Source: Ciceribacter sichuanensis (lineage in GTDB: Bacteria > Pseudomonadota > Alphaproteobacteria > Rhizobiales > Rhizobiaceae). Taken from it: DNA of 64,000 bases. The translations under genes were made by a program, and so were the position numbers. The notes under the pieces are model-generated. The model did no database searches, had not been told where the DNA came from, and worked only from the letters and a program-made list of their open reading frames with translations. How positions within the stretch are numbered: the stretch's first letter is position 1; each line of letters opens with the position of its first letter. Of the stretch, positions 8,946 through 17,725 are shown one piece after another. The stretch lies in NCBI RefSeq assembly GCF_024055605.1, contig NZ_JAMXLX010000009.1, positions 1 to 64,000 of the forward strand, read 5' to 3'.

Positions 8946-9712
8946 GGATGCTCTGCCTTTTGGGAGTAGCCAGCGGAATGGCCGGTGCCGAGATAGAGCT
9001 TGGCGATCAGCGGGTCGCCGAGCAGGTCGGCGGCAGCCCCCTCATGACGGATGCGACCTTCGACGAGGACGACTGCACGGCTGGCAATCGCCAGCGCCGC
9101 TTTGACGTTCTGCTCGACCAAGACGACCGTGACGCCCGTGGCGTTGATTTGCCGGAGCATTTCGAACACTTCGGAGACGATCTTCGGCGAAAGACCCGCC
9201 GATGGTTCGTCGAGAATGATCACCGGTGGGTCTATGATCAGCGCGCGAGCGACGGCGAGCATCTGCCGCTGGCCGCCGGACAAGGTGCCGGCCTGCCGCG
9301 AAGGCTTGGCCGCGAGATCGGGGAAGCGTTCGTAGAGGGCCGCGATCTTCCCGGACCGGACGGGCTTCGGCAACGCTGCCGCGGCAATCTGCAGGTTTTC
9401 GTGAATGGAGAGCGTCGCGAAGATGTTTTCCGTCTGCGGCACAAAGGCGAGGCCTTCGGCGATCTTGCGATGGGTGGGAGTGCGGGTGATGTCGCGGCCG
9501 GCAAGCATTACGCTGCCGGAATGGATGGGCACCACGCCGGCAATCGCTTTCACCAGCGTCGATTTGCCTGCGCCGTTCGGCCCGAGAAGAACCAGCAGTT
9601 CCCCCGGCGCGACGGAAAGATCGACGCCGCGCACGATCGGCAGATCGGGTTCGTAGCCGGCGACGAGGGCCTGCGCTTGCAGGGCAGGTGTCTGCGAGGC
9701 CGGGGCCGTCAT
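8942..9712 (-). CDS. ABC transporter ATPase (LivF-like)
   Basis: This 256-aa nucleotide-binding subunit has Walker A GPNGAGKS (residues 44-51), an LSGGQ signature and Walker B (IILDEPSAG). It is short and lacks an extra C-terminal regulatory domain, as LivF proteins do. It is coupled by 4-nt overlaps on both sides with the livG- and livH-like genes. Confidence 0.88.
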   Translation of the reverse strand: MTAPASQTPALQAQALVAGYEPDLPIVRGVDLSVAPGELLVLLGPNGAGKSTLVKAIAGVVPIHSGSVMLAGRDITRTPTHRKIAEGLAFVPQTENIFATLSIHENLQIAAAALPKPVRSGKIAALYERFPDLAAKPSRQAGTLSGGQRQMLAVARALIIDPPVIILDEPSAGLSPKIVSEVFEMLRQINATGVTVVLVEQNVKAALAIASRAVVLVEGRIRHEGAAADLLGDPLIAKLYLGTGHSAGYSQKAEHP

Positions 9713-10518
9713 ATCGTCCCCCCGAGATAGGCTTCGATCACGGCGGGATTGGCGGCGACATTGGTGGGAGAGCCTTCGGCCAGCGGCTTGCCGAGCGCCA
9801 TGGCCACCACGCGGGTGCAGAGCCTTGAGACCATTTCCATGTTGTGTTCGATCAGCAGGATCGATTTGCCCTGCCTATTGAGCGCGATCACCCGCTCCAT
9901 GATCGTCTCAAGAAGGGCCGGATTGACCCCGGCGGCGGGCTCGTCGAGCAGGATCGCGGCGGGATCGGCCATCAGGATACGGGCGAGTTCGAGGAGTTTC
10001 CGCTGGCCGCCGGAAAGCACCCTGGCCGGCTGGCTTTCCAGCCCTGACAGGGTGACGAATTCCAGGAGCGAGCGCGCCTTTTCTATCGCTGCCTTTTCCT
10101 GCCGGCGCACATGGCCGGGGCGGAGGAAATTGGTGATCAGTCGCTCGCCATCCTGTGCCTGAGCGCCGGTCAGCACATTGTCCAGCACGCTCATTTCCAG
10201 AAAGGGTCGCGGGATCTGGAAAGTGCGCCCGACGCCGCTTGCGATGCGCCTTTCCGGGCTGTCCTGCGACACGTCGCGGCCGGCGATCCAGATTTCACCG
10301 GAGGTGGGTTTCAGCGAGCCAGCGATCAGATTGAACAGCGTCGTCTTTCCCGCGCCGTTCGGGCCGATCAGCCCGACCATCTCGCCAGCACCAAGCGTCA
10401 GCGACATGCCGGCAACCGCCGTCATGCCGTCGAAGCGCTTGACCAGATTGCGCGCGTCGATGACCGCTCCGGAGGGCCGCGGGGGGATATCGACTGAATT
10501 TGTCAGAGGCGGAGACAT
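9709..10518 (-). CDS. ABC transporter ATPase (LivG-like), first gene of the operon
   Basis: This 269-aa ATPase has Walker A (GPNGAGKT), signature (LSGGQRKLLE) and Walker B (AILLDEPAAG). The C terminus (ANPAVIEAYLGG) is typical of LivG. It is the promoter-proximal gene of a five-gene minus-strand unit ending with the AKR-Rid fusion. I see only a weak ribosome binding site before the ATG. The 100-nt gap to the divergent GntR gene holds a perfect 12-bp palindrome that may control both directions. Confidence 0.86.
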   Translation of the reverse strand: MSPPLTNSVDIPPRPSGAVIDARNLVKRFDGMTAVAGMSLTLGAGEMVGLIGPNGAGKTTLFNLIAGSLKPTSGEIWIAGRDVSQDSPERRIASGVGRTFQIPRPFLEMSVLDNVLTGAQAQDGERLITNFLRPGHVRRQEKAAIEKARSLLEFVTLSGLESQPARVLSGGQRKLLELARILMADPAAILLDEPAAGVNPALLETIMERVIALNRQGKSILLIEHNMEMVSRLCTRVVAMALGKPLAEGSPTNVAANPAVIEAYLGGTI

Positions 10519-10552
10519 TGGCGAAAGAAAGGTTCTTGATTTGATGCGTGAT

Positions 10553-10564
10553 GTTTGATCAAAC
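10553..10564. promoter_or_regulatory. Perfect 12-bp palindrome, candidate GntR operator
   Basis: GTTTGATCAAAC is a perfect palindrome in the 100-nt divergent gap between the livG-like gene and the GntR-family gene. FadR/GntR dimers bind short palindromes of this length. Placement between two divergent genes fits autoregulation plus control of the transporter. No binding evidence is available. Confidence 0.55.
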
Positions 10565-10618
10565 TTTACTGCCCGAGGAAAAGCAACCCGAAAAAGCAGG
10601 TTGAAGCGGAGGAAGTTG

Positions 10619-11377
10619 ATGACGGCCCATGCGCGACAGCCGCAGGAAAGCGGTGACGGTCTGACCGGTCGCGGCGCTCTGTCGCCCGTCGGACGCGAGA
10701 CGCTGCACGAGCGCGTCTATAACCAGCTTCGCCGGTCCCTGATCAATGGCATGTTCGATGCCGGTGACGTGTTGCGCATCGTCGATCTGGCTGAGCGCCT
10801 TCAGACCAGCACCATGCCGGTGCGCGAGGCGCTGGGGCGTCTGGTCTCCGAACAGGCGCTCGAGGCCTTGCCGAACCGCTCGGTCCGTGTGCCGCTGATT
10901 ACCCGCGAACGGCTGGACGATCTTGCCCGGGCGCGCATCCTCATCGAAGGGCAGCTTGTGGCGCTCGCCTTGCCCAATCTGACACGTGAGGATTTCGAGA
11001 TCCTCAAGCAGATCAACGTCGATTGCGATGCGGCCTTCGAGCGGCATGGCAAGGACATCGGACAGGTCACCTCCGAGTTTAACCAGCGGTTCCATTTCCA
11101 TATCTATCGCGCCGCGCGGTCGGCGGTGATGATCCCGATCGTCGAAAGCCTTTGGCTGCAATCCGGGGCGATCATCCGCAAGGCGGCGCACATCCATGAC
11201 GAGCACGGCGGGCTGGCGGCGACCGATCATCACTGGGCACTGATCGATGCGCTGGAACGGCGCGATCCGGCTTCTGCGCTTGAATCGCTGACCAACGATA
11301 TCAGCCGCTCCTTCGATCTCATTCGCGGCCGGCTCGATCAGGAAGAAAACGCAGCGGGGCAGGCGGATCATGGCTGA
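10619..11377 (+). CDS. GntR-family regulator with FCD effector domain
   Basis: This 252-aa protein has a GntR winged helix over about residues 20-85 (TLHERVYNQLRRSLINGMFDAG, TMPVREALGRL) and an all-helical FCD ligand domain with the metal-type histidines (FNQRFHFHIY, DHHWALIDAL). The ATG at 10619 is chosen because GGAGG lies about 7 nt upstream; a TTG at 10601 in the same frame would put that motif inside the gene. It heads a plus-strand unit with the TIGR04076 protein, an AKR and a binding protein, and is divergent from the transporter. It probably senses the transported compound or a product of it. Confidence 0.87.
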   Translation: MTAHARQPQESGDGLTGRGALSPVGRETLHERVYNQLRRSLINGMFDAGDVLRIVDLAERLQTSTMPVREALGRLVSEQALEALPNRSVRVPLITRERLDDLARARILIEGQLVALALPNLTREDFEILKQINVDCDAAFERHGKDIGQVTSEFNQRFHFHIYRAARSAVMIPIVESLWLQSGAIIRKAAHIHDEHGGLAATDHHWALIDALERRDPASALESLTNDISRSFDLIRGRLDQEENAAGQADHG

Positions 11378-11765
11378 GACGAACGACGGCTTCGATCTCT
11401 TCGACCTGCGCGTGGACGTGATCATCCCCGAGGGCGGCGCCATCTATTGCGGCGCAAAGCCGGGCGATCATTTCGAACTGCATGGCGAGATGCTGTATTT
11501 GCCCCCCGGGCAGGGCATTTCGATCTACTCGCTTTCCTCGGTGCTGCCGCTTCTGGCGGCCAAGCAGCGGCCGACCCATGCCCATGACTGGATGACCACC
11601 GATGCGGAGATCGCGTGCCCGGACCCGAATTGCTCGACCCGGCTCCGGATCAGGCGAACGGGACTGCGCCGTTTCAGCCATGCTGCGACCACGGCAGTTC
11701 CCCTTAATCTTTCAGCAGACCCGGCGCCTGTCGCAGACATGGTGCCTCCCGTGAATGACGAATAG
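11370..11765 (+). CDS. Small TIGR04076-family protein
   Basis: This 131-aa protein overlaps the regulator gene by 8 nt. The pattern of an N-terminal beta-rich segment, GDHFELHGEMLYLPPGQGISIYSLSSVLPLLAAKQR, and a Cys pair (C-PDPN-C) in the C-terminal half matches the TIGR04076 family as I recall it. The family has no established function; the cysteines could bind metal. Its place between the regulator and an AKR suggests a role in the same pathway, perhaps as a small accessory or enzyme subunit. Confidence 0.7.
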   Translation: MAETNDGFDLFDLRVDVIIPEGGAIYCGAKPGDHFELHGEMLYLPPGQGISIYSLSSVLPLLAAKQRPTHAHDWMTTDAEIACPDPNCSTRLRIRRTGLRRFSHAATTAVPLNLSADPAPVADMVPPVNDE

Positions 11766-11775
11766 GCAGAAAGAC

Positions 11776-12822
11776 ATGCAGCGTATCACCATCGCACCCG
11801 ATTATGAGATATCGCGGGTCATCCGCGGCGGCTGGCAGATGGCCGGCGGCCACGGGCCGATCGATGCCGAAGGGGCGGTGGATGACATGGTCGCCTTTGC
11901 CGATGCCGGCATCACCACTTTCGACTGCGCCGATATCTATACCGGTGTCGAGGAACTGATCGGCCGCTTCCGGCTGCGCTATGCAAACCTGCGTGGACAG
12001 GAGGCGCTGTCGCGCATCCGCGTGCATACCAAGTTCGTGCCGGACCTCACTATTCTCCCGACGATCAGCAAGGCCTATGTCGAGGGCGTCATCGACACCT
12101 CCTGCAAGCGGCTCAATCTCGAACGGCTCGATCTGGTCCAGTTCCATTGGTGGGCCTACGACATCGACGGCTGGCTGGAGACTGCCGGCTGGCTGAAGGA
12201 GTTGCAGCAGGCCGGCAAGATCGACAAGGTCAGCGGCACCAATTTCGACACCGATCATGTCGAGGCGATCATTGCCACCGGCGTGCCTTTCACATCGCTA
12301 CAGCTCCAGTATTCGCTGCTCGACCGGCGTCCGGAAAAGCGGATGGTGCAGCTTGCAGCGGAGAAGAATTTCGCGCTGTTCTGCTACGGTACTGTCGCGG
12401 GCGGTTTCCTTGGCGACCGTTGGCTCGGCAAGCCGGAGCCGGAACATCCGCTCGAGAACCGTTCGCTCACAAAATACAAGCTGATCATCGACGACATCGG
12501 CGGCTGGGACCTGTTTCAGGCGCTTCTCTCGATATTGCGGAAAATCGCGGACCGGCATCAGGTGGATATCGCCACTGTTGCGAGTGCCGCGATGCTGACC
12601 CGGCCGGGCGTTGCCGCCGTGATCGTCGGTGCGCGCAACCGCGAGCATCTGGCTTCAAATCTTGCCATTTCCGACATCCGGCTGACTGATACCGATCGGG
12701 CCGAGATCGATAACGTATTGTTCGAGGCCTCGCCGCTCGAAGGGGACGTCTACACGCTCGAGCGGGACCGGGAAGGTCGCCACGGCAGCATCATGAAATA
12801 CAATCTCAACAAAGGGGAATAA
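11776..12822 (+). CDS. Aldo/keto reductase (unfused paralogue)
   Basis: This 348-aa AKR has the catalytic tetrad D53/Y55/K86/H124 (CADIYTG, HTKF, LVQFHWW). It resembles the AKR part of the minus-strand fusion gene: the same FHWW motif, similar length and similar active-site spacing. The start MQRITIAP at 11776 is preferred; an in-frame ATG at 11755 lies inside the previous gene. It would reduce a carbonyl with NAD(P)H or run in reverse on an alcohol or lactol. Its neighbours tie it to the liv-type importer. Confidence 0.84.
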   Translation: MQRITIAPDYEISRVIRGGWQMAGGHGPIDAEGAVDDMVAFADAGITTFDCADIYTGVEELIGRFRLRYANLRGQEALSRIRVHTKFVPDLTILPTISKAYVEGVIDTSCKRLNLERLDLVQFHWWAYDIDGWLETAGWLKELQQAGKIDKVSGTNFDTDHVEAIIATGVPFTSLQLQYSLLDRRPEKRMVQLAAEKNFALFCYGTVAGGFLGDRWLGKPEPEHPLENRSLTKYKLIIDDIGGWDLFQALLSILRKIADRHQVDIATVASAAMLTRPGVAAVIVGARNREHLASNLAISDIRLTDTDRAEIDNVLFEASPLEGDVYTLERDREGRHGSIMKYNLNKGE

Positions 12823-12824
12823 CG

Positions 12825-14084
12825 ATGAGGACTTCATTTCTGCTTTCAGCCGTGGTCGCAGCGCTTGCTGCGTCCACCGCGCCGACTTTTGCAGCCGATT
12901 GCGACATCACCGTCGGTCTCGTGATGGAACTGACCGGCCCGGCCGGTGAATACGGTCAGGCCGGCGCCAAGTCGGTCGCCATGGCTTTCCGTGACTTCAA
13001 CGAAGCCGGTGGCGTCGACGGCTGCAACATCGTGGCCGATACCCGCGACAGCCAGAGCCAGGGCAACGTTGCCGTCGATCAGGCGACGCAGCTTGTCAAC
13101 ATCAAGAAGGTGCCGGTCATCATCGGCGGTATCATTTCGTCGGTATCTATCCCGATCCTGACCTCGGTGACGGCACCGGCCGGCGTCGTGCAGGTCTCGC
13201 CCGCTTCGTCCTCGCCAACGCTGACGTCGCTTGGCCGCGAAGGCAAGACGAATGGCGTGTTCTTCCGCACCATCACCTCGGATGCCCTGCAGGGCACGGC
13301 GGCTGCGAAATACGCAATCGATCAGGGTCTGAAGAAGATCGCCATCATCAACGTCAACAACGACTTCGGCGTCAACATGGTGAAGGAGTTCGCCACGGCT
13401 TACGAAAAGCTCGGCGGCACCATCACCTCGACCACGCCCTACAACGAAAAGCAGTCGAGCTACACCTCTGAAGCAAGCGCAGCGATGGCGGGCGATCCGG
13501 ATGCGCTCTATCTCGTCAGCACGCCCGTCGACGGCGCCACCATCGCACGCGCCTGGATTTCGGGCGGCGGCAAGCAGACCTTCCTACTGAACGATGGCAT
13601 GAACTCCAAGGATTTCATCGAAAGCGTCGGCGCGCAGTATCTCGAAAACGCCTACGGCACCTCTTCGGGCACCAGCCCGACGGCATCGACGGAATATTTT
13701 AACGCCAACTACGAAGCCTTCTCGGGCGGCATCTCCGCATCCGCTCCGGCAGCCGACCGCTCCTATGACGCGGGCGCGATCGTGGCGCTTGCTATTGCCA
13801 AGGCCGGCAAGGCCGATGCCGCAGCCATCAAGGCCGCAGTGCCCGCCGTGGTCGCCGAAGGCGGCACGCCCATCCATGCTGGCAAGGAAGAATTCGCCAA
13901 GGCGCTGGCGCTGATCAAGGAAGGCAAGCCGGTTAAGTATGAAGGCGTCATCGGTCCGGTCAGCTTCGACCAATATGGCGACATCACCGGCCCGTTCCGC
14001 CTCTGGAAGATCACCAATGGCGAGGTGACCACCGTCGGCGAGATGAGCGCCGAGGACGTCAGCAAGATCAAGGCTGCCCAGTAA
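12825..14084 (+). CDS. Periplasmic binding protein of the branched-chain-type ABC transporter
   Basis: This 419-aa protein has a Sec signal peptide (about residues 1-23, ending TFAAD) followed by a LivK-type periplasmic-binding fold that opens with ITVGLVMELTGPAGEYG. A GGGGAA stretch precedes the ATG by a few nt and the AKR stop is 2 nt away. As the only binding protein in the locus it most likely serves the divergent livGFHM-like genes. Binding proteins of this family take amino acids, amides, aromatic acids and others, so the ligand cannot be named. Confidence 0.87.
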   Translation: MRTSFLLSAVVAALAASTAPTFAADCDITVGLVMELTGPAGEYGQAGAKSVAMAFRDFNEAGGVDGCNIVADTRDSQSQGNVAVDQATQLVNIKKVPVIIGGIISSVSIPILTSVTAPAGVVQVSPASSSPTLTSLGREGKTNGVFFRTITSDALQGTAAAKYAIDQGLKKIAIINVNNDFGVNMVKEFATAYEKLGGTITSTTPYNEKQSSYTSEASAAMAGDPDALYLVSTPVDGATIARAWISGGGKQTFLLNDGMNSKDFIESVGAQYLENAYGTSSGTSPTASTEYFNANYEAFSGGISASAPAADRSYDAGAIVALAIAKAGKADAAAIKAAVPAVVAEGGTPIHAGKEEFAKALALIKEGKPVKYEGVIGPVSFDQYGDITGPFRLWKITNGEVTTVGEMSAEDVSKIKAAQ

Positions 14085-14100
14085 GTGAACCAGCGGGGCG

Positions 14101-14121
14101 TCGGGGTTTAGAAGCCCCCGA
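14101..14121 (+). terminator. Hairpin after the binding-protein gene
   Basis: A TCGGGG / CCCCGA stem with a 9-nt loop lies 16 nt after the stop. The following sequence is C/T-rich but has no clean T-run, so it is a weak intrinsic terminator at best. Confidence 0.45.
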
Positions 14122-14316
14122 TACCTCATCTTCCCCTTTGATCTTCAGTCATTGGCTACGGATTCTGAATGCCGGTTCGCTGAGGATCGGTATATTCGGA
14201 TCCCGGCAACAAAATATTACGAAAAATTACTTTGAATTACGTTGCGGCCACCACGCCACCATAGTGAAAACGGAGTTTCGGGCTGTCCTCAAATCAAGTG
14301 CAAAGGGGCTCTCGAC

Positions 14317-14790
14317 ATGAATATTTTCACAAGGGCGTCGGTGGTCGTTATTACCGGCTGCCTGTCTCTCACGACGGCGAATGCCGCACCGTTTCTTCCA
14401 CTTTCAGCCGCAACCGGTAGTTCTGACCTGACGCTGGTGCAGGAAGCGCCTCCCGGAATGTGGCGTGGCTACAAGGGCGTGCGCCAGCAGCGTCCGGGCT
14501 ATCGTCGAGGTGACGACGGCTGGTGGTATCCGCTTGCGGCCTTCGCAGCCGGTGCCGTTATCGGCGGTGCCATCGCTGGCTCCGGTAATGGCGGTGATGC
14601 TCCTCCCCCGCCGCCGGAAGGCCGTCAGCCGCCACCGCCACCCGGTGGTGGACAAGCTCGCCCCGATCGTCTGAGCCCCGAGCACTACGCATGGTGCGCG
14701 AAGCGCTACAAGAGCTACAGTGCAAGAGATAACAGCTATGTGCCGCGGGCCGGTGCTCGCGCCCAGTGCCAGTCGCCCTTCAGCTATTAA
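14317..14790 (+). CDS. BA14K-family secreted protein
   Basis: This 157-aa protein has a signal peptide (about residues 1-23), a short glycine/alanine hydrophobic segment (FAAGAVIGGAIAG), a proline run and a C-terminal YAWCAKRYKSY...C pattern. That C-terminal block is the hallmark of the BA14K family, common in Rhizobiales and known from a Brucella immunoreactive protein; its function is unsettled. The start at 14317 gives the signal peptide at the N terminus. It stands alone between the liv-type unit and the two-component system and may be an envelope protein. Confidence 0.8.
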   Translation: MNIFTRASVVVITGCLSLTTANAAPFLPLSAATGSSDLTLVQEAPPGMWRGYKGVRQQRPGYRRGDDGWWYPLAAFAAGAVIGGAIAGSGNGGDAPPPPPEGRQPPPPPGGGQARPDRLSPEHYAWCAKRYKSYSARDNSYVPRAGARAQCQSPFSY

Positions 14791-14857
14791 GCCAGGCTGA
14801 CCCGTCTTGCTTCTTTCGCTCTCCACATGCATGTGGTGGGCGAACGGAGTAAGGGAT

Positions 14858-14886
14858 TTCCGTGGCGGCCCGAACCGGCCACGGAA
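14858..14886. terminator. Hairpin between convergent BA14K and histidine kinase genes
   Basis: A 9-bp perfect stem (TTCCGTGGC / GCCACGGAA) with an 11-nt loop lies 16 nt after the kinase stop on the minus strand and 68 nt after the BA14K gene. It may stop transcription from either side, although neither flank has a long T-run. Confidence 0.5.
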
Positions 14887-14901
14887 TTATCTCCGACGCC
14901 G

Positions 14902-16158
14902 TCAGAGCCGGAAGGTTACGGTCTGCACGAGGCCGTTGGGCTTTCGATTGGCAATCGAGATGCGTCCGCCGAGACGCTCGATGATCTCCTTGGCGATGGC
15001 AAGGCCGAGGCCCGCGCCCGGAACGGATTTGCGGCGGGCGGGATCGACGCGGAAGAAGGGTTCGAATACGCGCCCGATCATCTCTTCAGGAATACCCGGC
15101 CCCTTGTCCGTAATCACAATCACTGCTTCCGTGGCGTCCAGCCGGAGCACGATCTCCGCGCCTTTCCCATGGGTCACCGCGTTCATTGCGAGGTTGCGCA
15201 AGGCCCGTTTCAGGGCGAGGGGTGCTGCCTCGATATGGACCGGCACCGAGGGGCCGGTAAAGGTGACCGCATTGTCGTGACCGATGTCCTGCAACTCGCT
15301 GACGATCTCGCTCACCAGCGCATTGAGGTCCACGGTTCCGGTCGCATCGCGATCGACTTCCTCACGCACCAGCCGGATCGCGCTGTCGGCGATGGCGTCG
15401 AGTTCTGTCAGGTCCGATAGCCACTTGTCACGCTCTTCGTCATCGGTGATGAATTCCGCCCTGAGCCGCATGCGGGTCATGGGCGTCCTGAGATCGTGGC
15501 CGGCGGCCGCGACGACGCGGAGCCGACTTTCCATCGCCGCCTTCAGGCGCGCGGAAAGCCCGTTCAGCGCCCGAGCCGTGGCACGGATTTCAGCCGACCC
15601 TGTCTCCGGAATATGGGGCAGAGCGCCATCCGGCCCGAGGCGGGATGCAGCGCTTTCCAGCATGGTGAGCGGGCGGACGATTTTCGTGGCGGTAAAGATG
15701 GATACGATCGTGCTGCCGATGACGATGATCGCGATCCAGATCCCGAATATCTTCCAGCCGTCCGGGGGTGGTCCCATGTCCGGCAGGTCGGTCACCAGCC
15801 AGCGACCGTTGGAGAGAGTGACCGAAAGGGCGGGGGAGGGGCGCGAGGGATCGCGCGAGACGATGGCCGTCCGGGTGGAGCCGTTGGCGGCAAAGGCCCT
15901 CTGGAGAAAATGCGAAAGGCCTTCGTCAACCTTGCCGGCATCAGGCGCGGAGCGAAGCTCCACACCGCTGGCTGCAGCGATGGAGGGATCCTGCTCGACG
16001 ACCCGTGCCACCAGTTCCAGATGACGCGCCAATGGCTCGACTGTCGCACTTGGCGAAGGCGGCTGAAGCGCCTGCTGCGCGGCAAGCGTTGCAAGCGCCA
16101 CGACGGAGATGATGGCGACGATCAGAAGCGCGGCAATGCGGTTGCGGAGCGAACTCAT
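14902..16158 (-). CDS. Sensor histidine kinase
   Basis: This 418-aa kinase has a first membrane segment at about residues 9-27, a periplasmic part of about 110 aa, and a second membrane segment at about 138-158. A HAMP region follows, then a dimerisation box with H221 (GHDLRTPMTRMRLR) and an HATPase domain with NAVTH and DKGPGIPEEM motifs. The start overlaps the response regulator stop by 4 nt, so the pair is coupled. The genes around it encode secreted proteins and an exporter, which suggests an envelope-stress sensor. The signal is unknown. Confidence 0.88.
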   Translation of the reverse strand: MSSLRNRIAALLIVAIISVVALATLAAQQALQPPSPSATVEPLARHLELVARVVEQDPSIAAASGVELRSAPDAGKVDEGLSHFLQRAFAANGSTRTAIVSRDPSRPSPALSVTLSNGRWLVTDLPDMGPPPDGWKIFGIWIAIIVIGSTIVSIFTATKIVRPLTMLESAASRLGPDGALPHIPETGSAEIRATARALNGLSARLKAAMESRLRVVAAAGHDLRTPMTRMRLRAEFITDDEERDKWLSDLTELDAIADSAIRLVREEVDRDATGTVDLNALVSEIVSELQDIGHDNAVTFTGPSVPVHIEAAPLALKRALRNLAMNAVTHGKGAEIVLRLDATEAVIVITDKGPGIPEEMIGRVFEPFFRVDPARRKSVPGAGLGLAIAKEIIERLGGRISIANRKPNGLVQTVTFRL

Positions 16159-16883
16159 GGCACGGACGGGACAGTGCGAACCGCGACAGTCATCTGATAG
16201 CCGCCATTGCGTACGGTCTTGAAGATTGCCGCGCCATCCTGTTCTCCAAGCTTCCGGCGCAGGCGGCTCATGAGCACGTCGATCGAGCGGTCGAAGGGAT
16301 TGCGGTCGCGGCCCTGCGTCAGGTCGAGAAGCTGTTCACGCGACAGAAGCCTGCCGGGGCGATCGAGGAAGACCTTGAGCAGGTCGAACTCGGCGCCGGT
16401 CAGGATGACCTCCTGCCCGTCGTCGCGCATGATGCGGCGCAATTGCGGATCGGCGGAGAACCGGTCGAAGGTATAGACATGCTGTTCCGGCGGCGGAGCC
16501 TCTCCGGGACCGGCGCGACGTAGTACCGCCTTGATGCGGGCCGTGAGTTCGCGCGGGTTGAAGGGCTTGCCCAGATAGTCGTCCGCGCCGATTTCGAGGC
16601 CGACGATACGGTCCACGTCTTCCTTCAGCGCCGTCAGCAGGATGACGGGAATGCGTGGTCGCCGGTCCTGAAGGCTGCGGCAGATATCGAGGCCGGAACC
16701 GTCCGGCAGCATCACATCCAGAACGATCAGGTCCGGGTCCGTGGAGGCGATGCGGCTCTCGCATTCGCGCCGGTCAGCGGCAACCGAAACCCGGTAGCCT
16801 TGTCCCCCGAGATAGCGGGCGAGCAGGGATCGGATCTCGGGATCGTCGTCGACGATCAGTATATGCGTGGCCTGTTGTGTCAT
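16155..16883 (-). CDS. OmpR-family response regulator
   Basis: This 242-aa regulator has a receiver domain with acidic D12-D14, phosphoacceptor D56 (LIVLDVMLP) and the conserved Lys in LLTALKED, and an OmpR-type winged helix in the C-terminal half (RLLSREQLLDLTQGR, DVLMSRLRRKLG). The start at 16883 (MTQQATHILIV) matches the family N terminus; the open frame to 17051 lies in the divergent promoter region. It is coupled to the sensor kinase and divergent from the LTXXQ-like gene, a probable target. Confidence 0.9.
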   Translation of the reverse strand: MTQQATHILIVDDDPEIRSLLARYLGGQGYRVSVAADRRECESRIASTDPDLIVLDVMLPDGSGLDICRSLQDRRPRIPVILLTALKEDVDRIVGLEIGADDYLGKPFNPRELTARIKAVLRRAGPGEAPPPEQHVYTFDRFSADPQLRRIMRDDGQEVILTGAEFDLLKVFLDRPGRLLSREQLLDLTQGRDRNPFDRSIDVLMSRLRRKLGEQDGAAIFKTVRNGGYQMTVAVRTVPSVP

Positions 16884-16899
16884 GGCATAACCTGTTTGT

Positions 16900-16984
16900 G
16901 AATGTTTCTTTCTTATCAGGCCGGACGGCTCTTGAGGCGCGTTTTTGGCAACAAAAGGTTGCCACGGGGATTGTGGAAACATTC
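16900..16984. promoter_or_regulatory. Spaced inverted repeat in the two-component / periplasmic-protein divergent region
   Basis: GAATGTTTC (16900-16908) and GAAACATTC (16976-16984) form a 9-bp perfect inverted repeat separated by 67 nt. A TGGCAAC / GTTGCCA hairpin lies at 16946-16964 between them. Two copies of a half-site facing opposite promoters would suit an OmpR-type regulator. This is an inference from placement only. Confidence 0.35.
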
Positions 16985-17090
16985 GTTTACAAAAATGGCT
17001 TGCCCGGAAGTGTTCGGCAACATTGGGACCAAGGCCGGCAACAGCAGCCACCTAACTTCCTGTCGCAGCAAAGACAGGAGGGATACCCCC

Positions 17091-17714
17091 GTGAAATCCT
17101 TGACCTTGAAGACTGTCATCGTTTCCACAACCGTGTTTGGCGTATTGGCAGCTACATTGCCTACGGCTCTTTCGCAGCAACCCGCCTCGGATGTGGTCGT
17201 ACAGGATGATGCCGATCCCCGCGCTCCTCAGCTCCCGGTGGTGGAAGCTGATGCGGACGAAGGCATGCTCGGACCGGGTCCGCATGGTCCGCGACCGGAT
17301 CGTGAATTCGCGGCGCTTGACCTTTCGACGAAACTCTCTGCGGCGGAAATCTATCTCGGAATTACACCGGACCAGCTCGGCCCGTGGCGTTCCTATGCCA
17401 GTGCATTCGTTGCGCTTGCCGATATGGGACCGCCCGGCGCGCCCGAGCCGAAGGGTGGTGCGAAGTCGCCAATGCCGGGTGCAAGGCTTCCCGCTGACGG
17501 CAAGGCACAGGAGACAGTGCCGCTCCCCGGTGAACGGCTTGCCGACGGTATTCTGGCTATCGCCGAAAAAGCGAAGGCGTTGAAGGACGCTGCTGATGCC
17601 CTCGAGCCGATCCTTACTTCTGAACAGCATGAAAGATTTGGTCGGCTGGAACGGGTGATGATGCCTCCGAAGGGCCCCGGTCCTCATGATCCTGCCGGAG
17701 ACGTGAGGGGCTGA
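17091..17714 (+). CDS. Periplasmic LTXXQ/Spy-like protein
   Basis: This 207-aa secreted protein starts at a GTG (17091) with GGAGGG about 9 nt upstream. The ORF is open further upstream but lacks any other good start. A signal peptide covers about residues 1-25. The body has two helical LT-xx-Q-like segments (GITPDQLGPWRSY and ILTSEQHERFGRL), separated by a Pro/Gly-rich part, as in Spy/CpxP-type envelope-stress proteins. It is divergent from the OmpR-type regulator, the arrangement seen for cpx-like targets. Identity as a Spy-like chaperone or stress damper is a guess from the motif pattern. Confidence 0.65.
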   Translation: MKSLTLKTVIVSTTVFGVLAATLPTALSQQPASDVVVQDDADPRAPQLPVVEADADEGMLGPGPHGPRPDREFAALDLSTKLSAAEIYLGITPDQLGPWRSYASAFVALADMGPPGAPEPKGGAKSPMPGARLPADGKAQETVPLPGERLADGILAIAEKAKALKDAADALEPILTSEQHERFGRLERVMMPPKGPGPHDPAGDVRG

Positions 17715-17725
17715 CCAATCCCGGG

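Noticed and set aside
10601..10618. TTG start for the GntR gene
   Set aside because: The GGAGG ribosome binding site lies inside that extension; the ATG at 10619 is correctly spaced from it.
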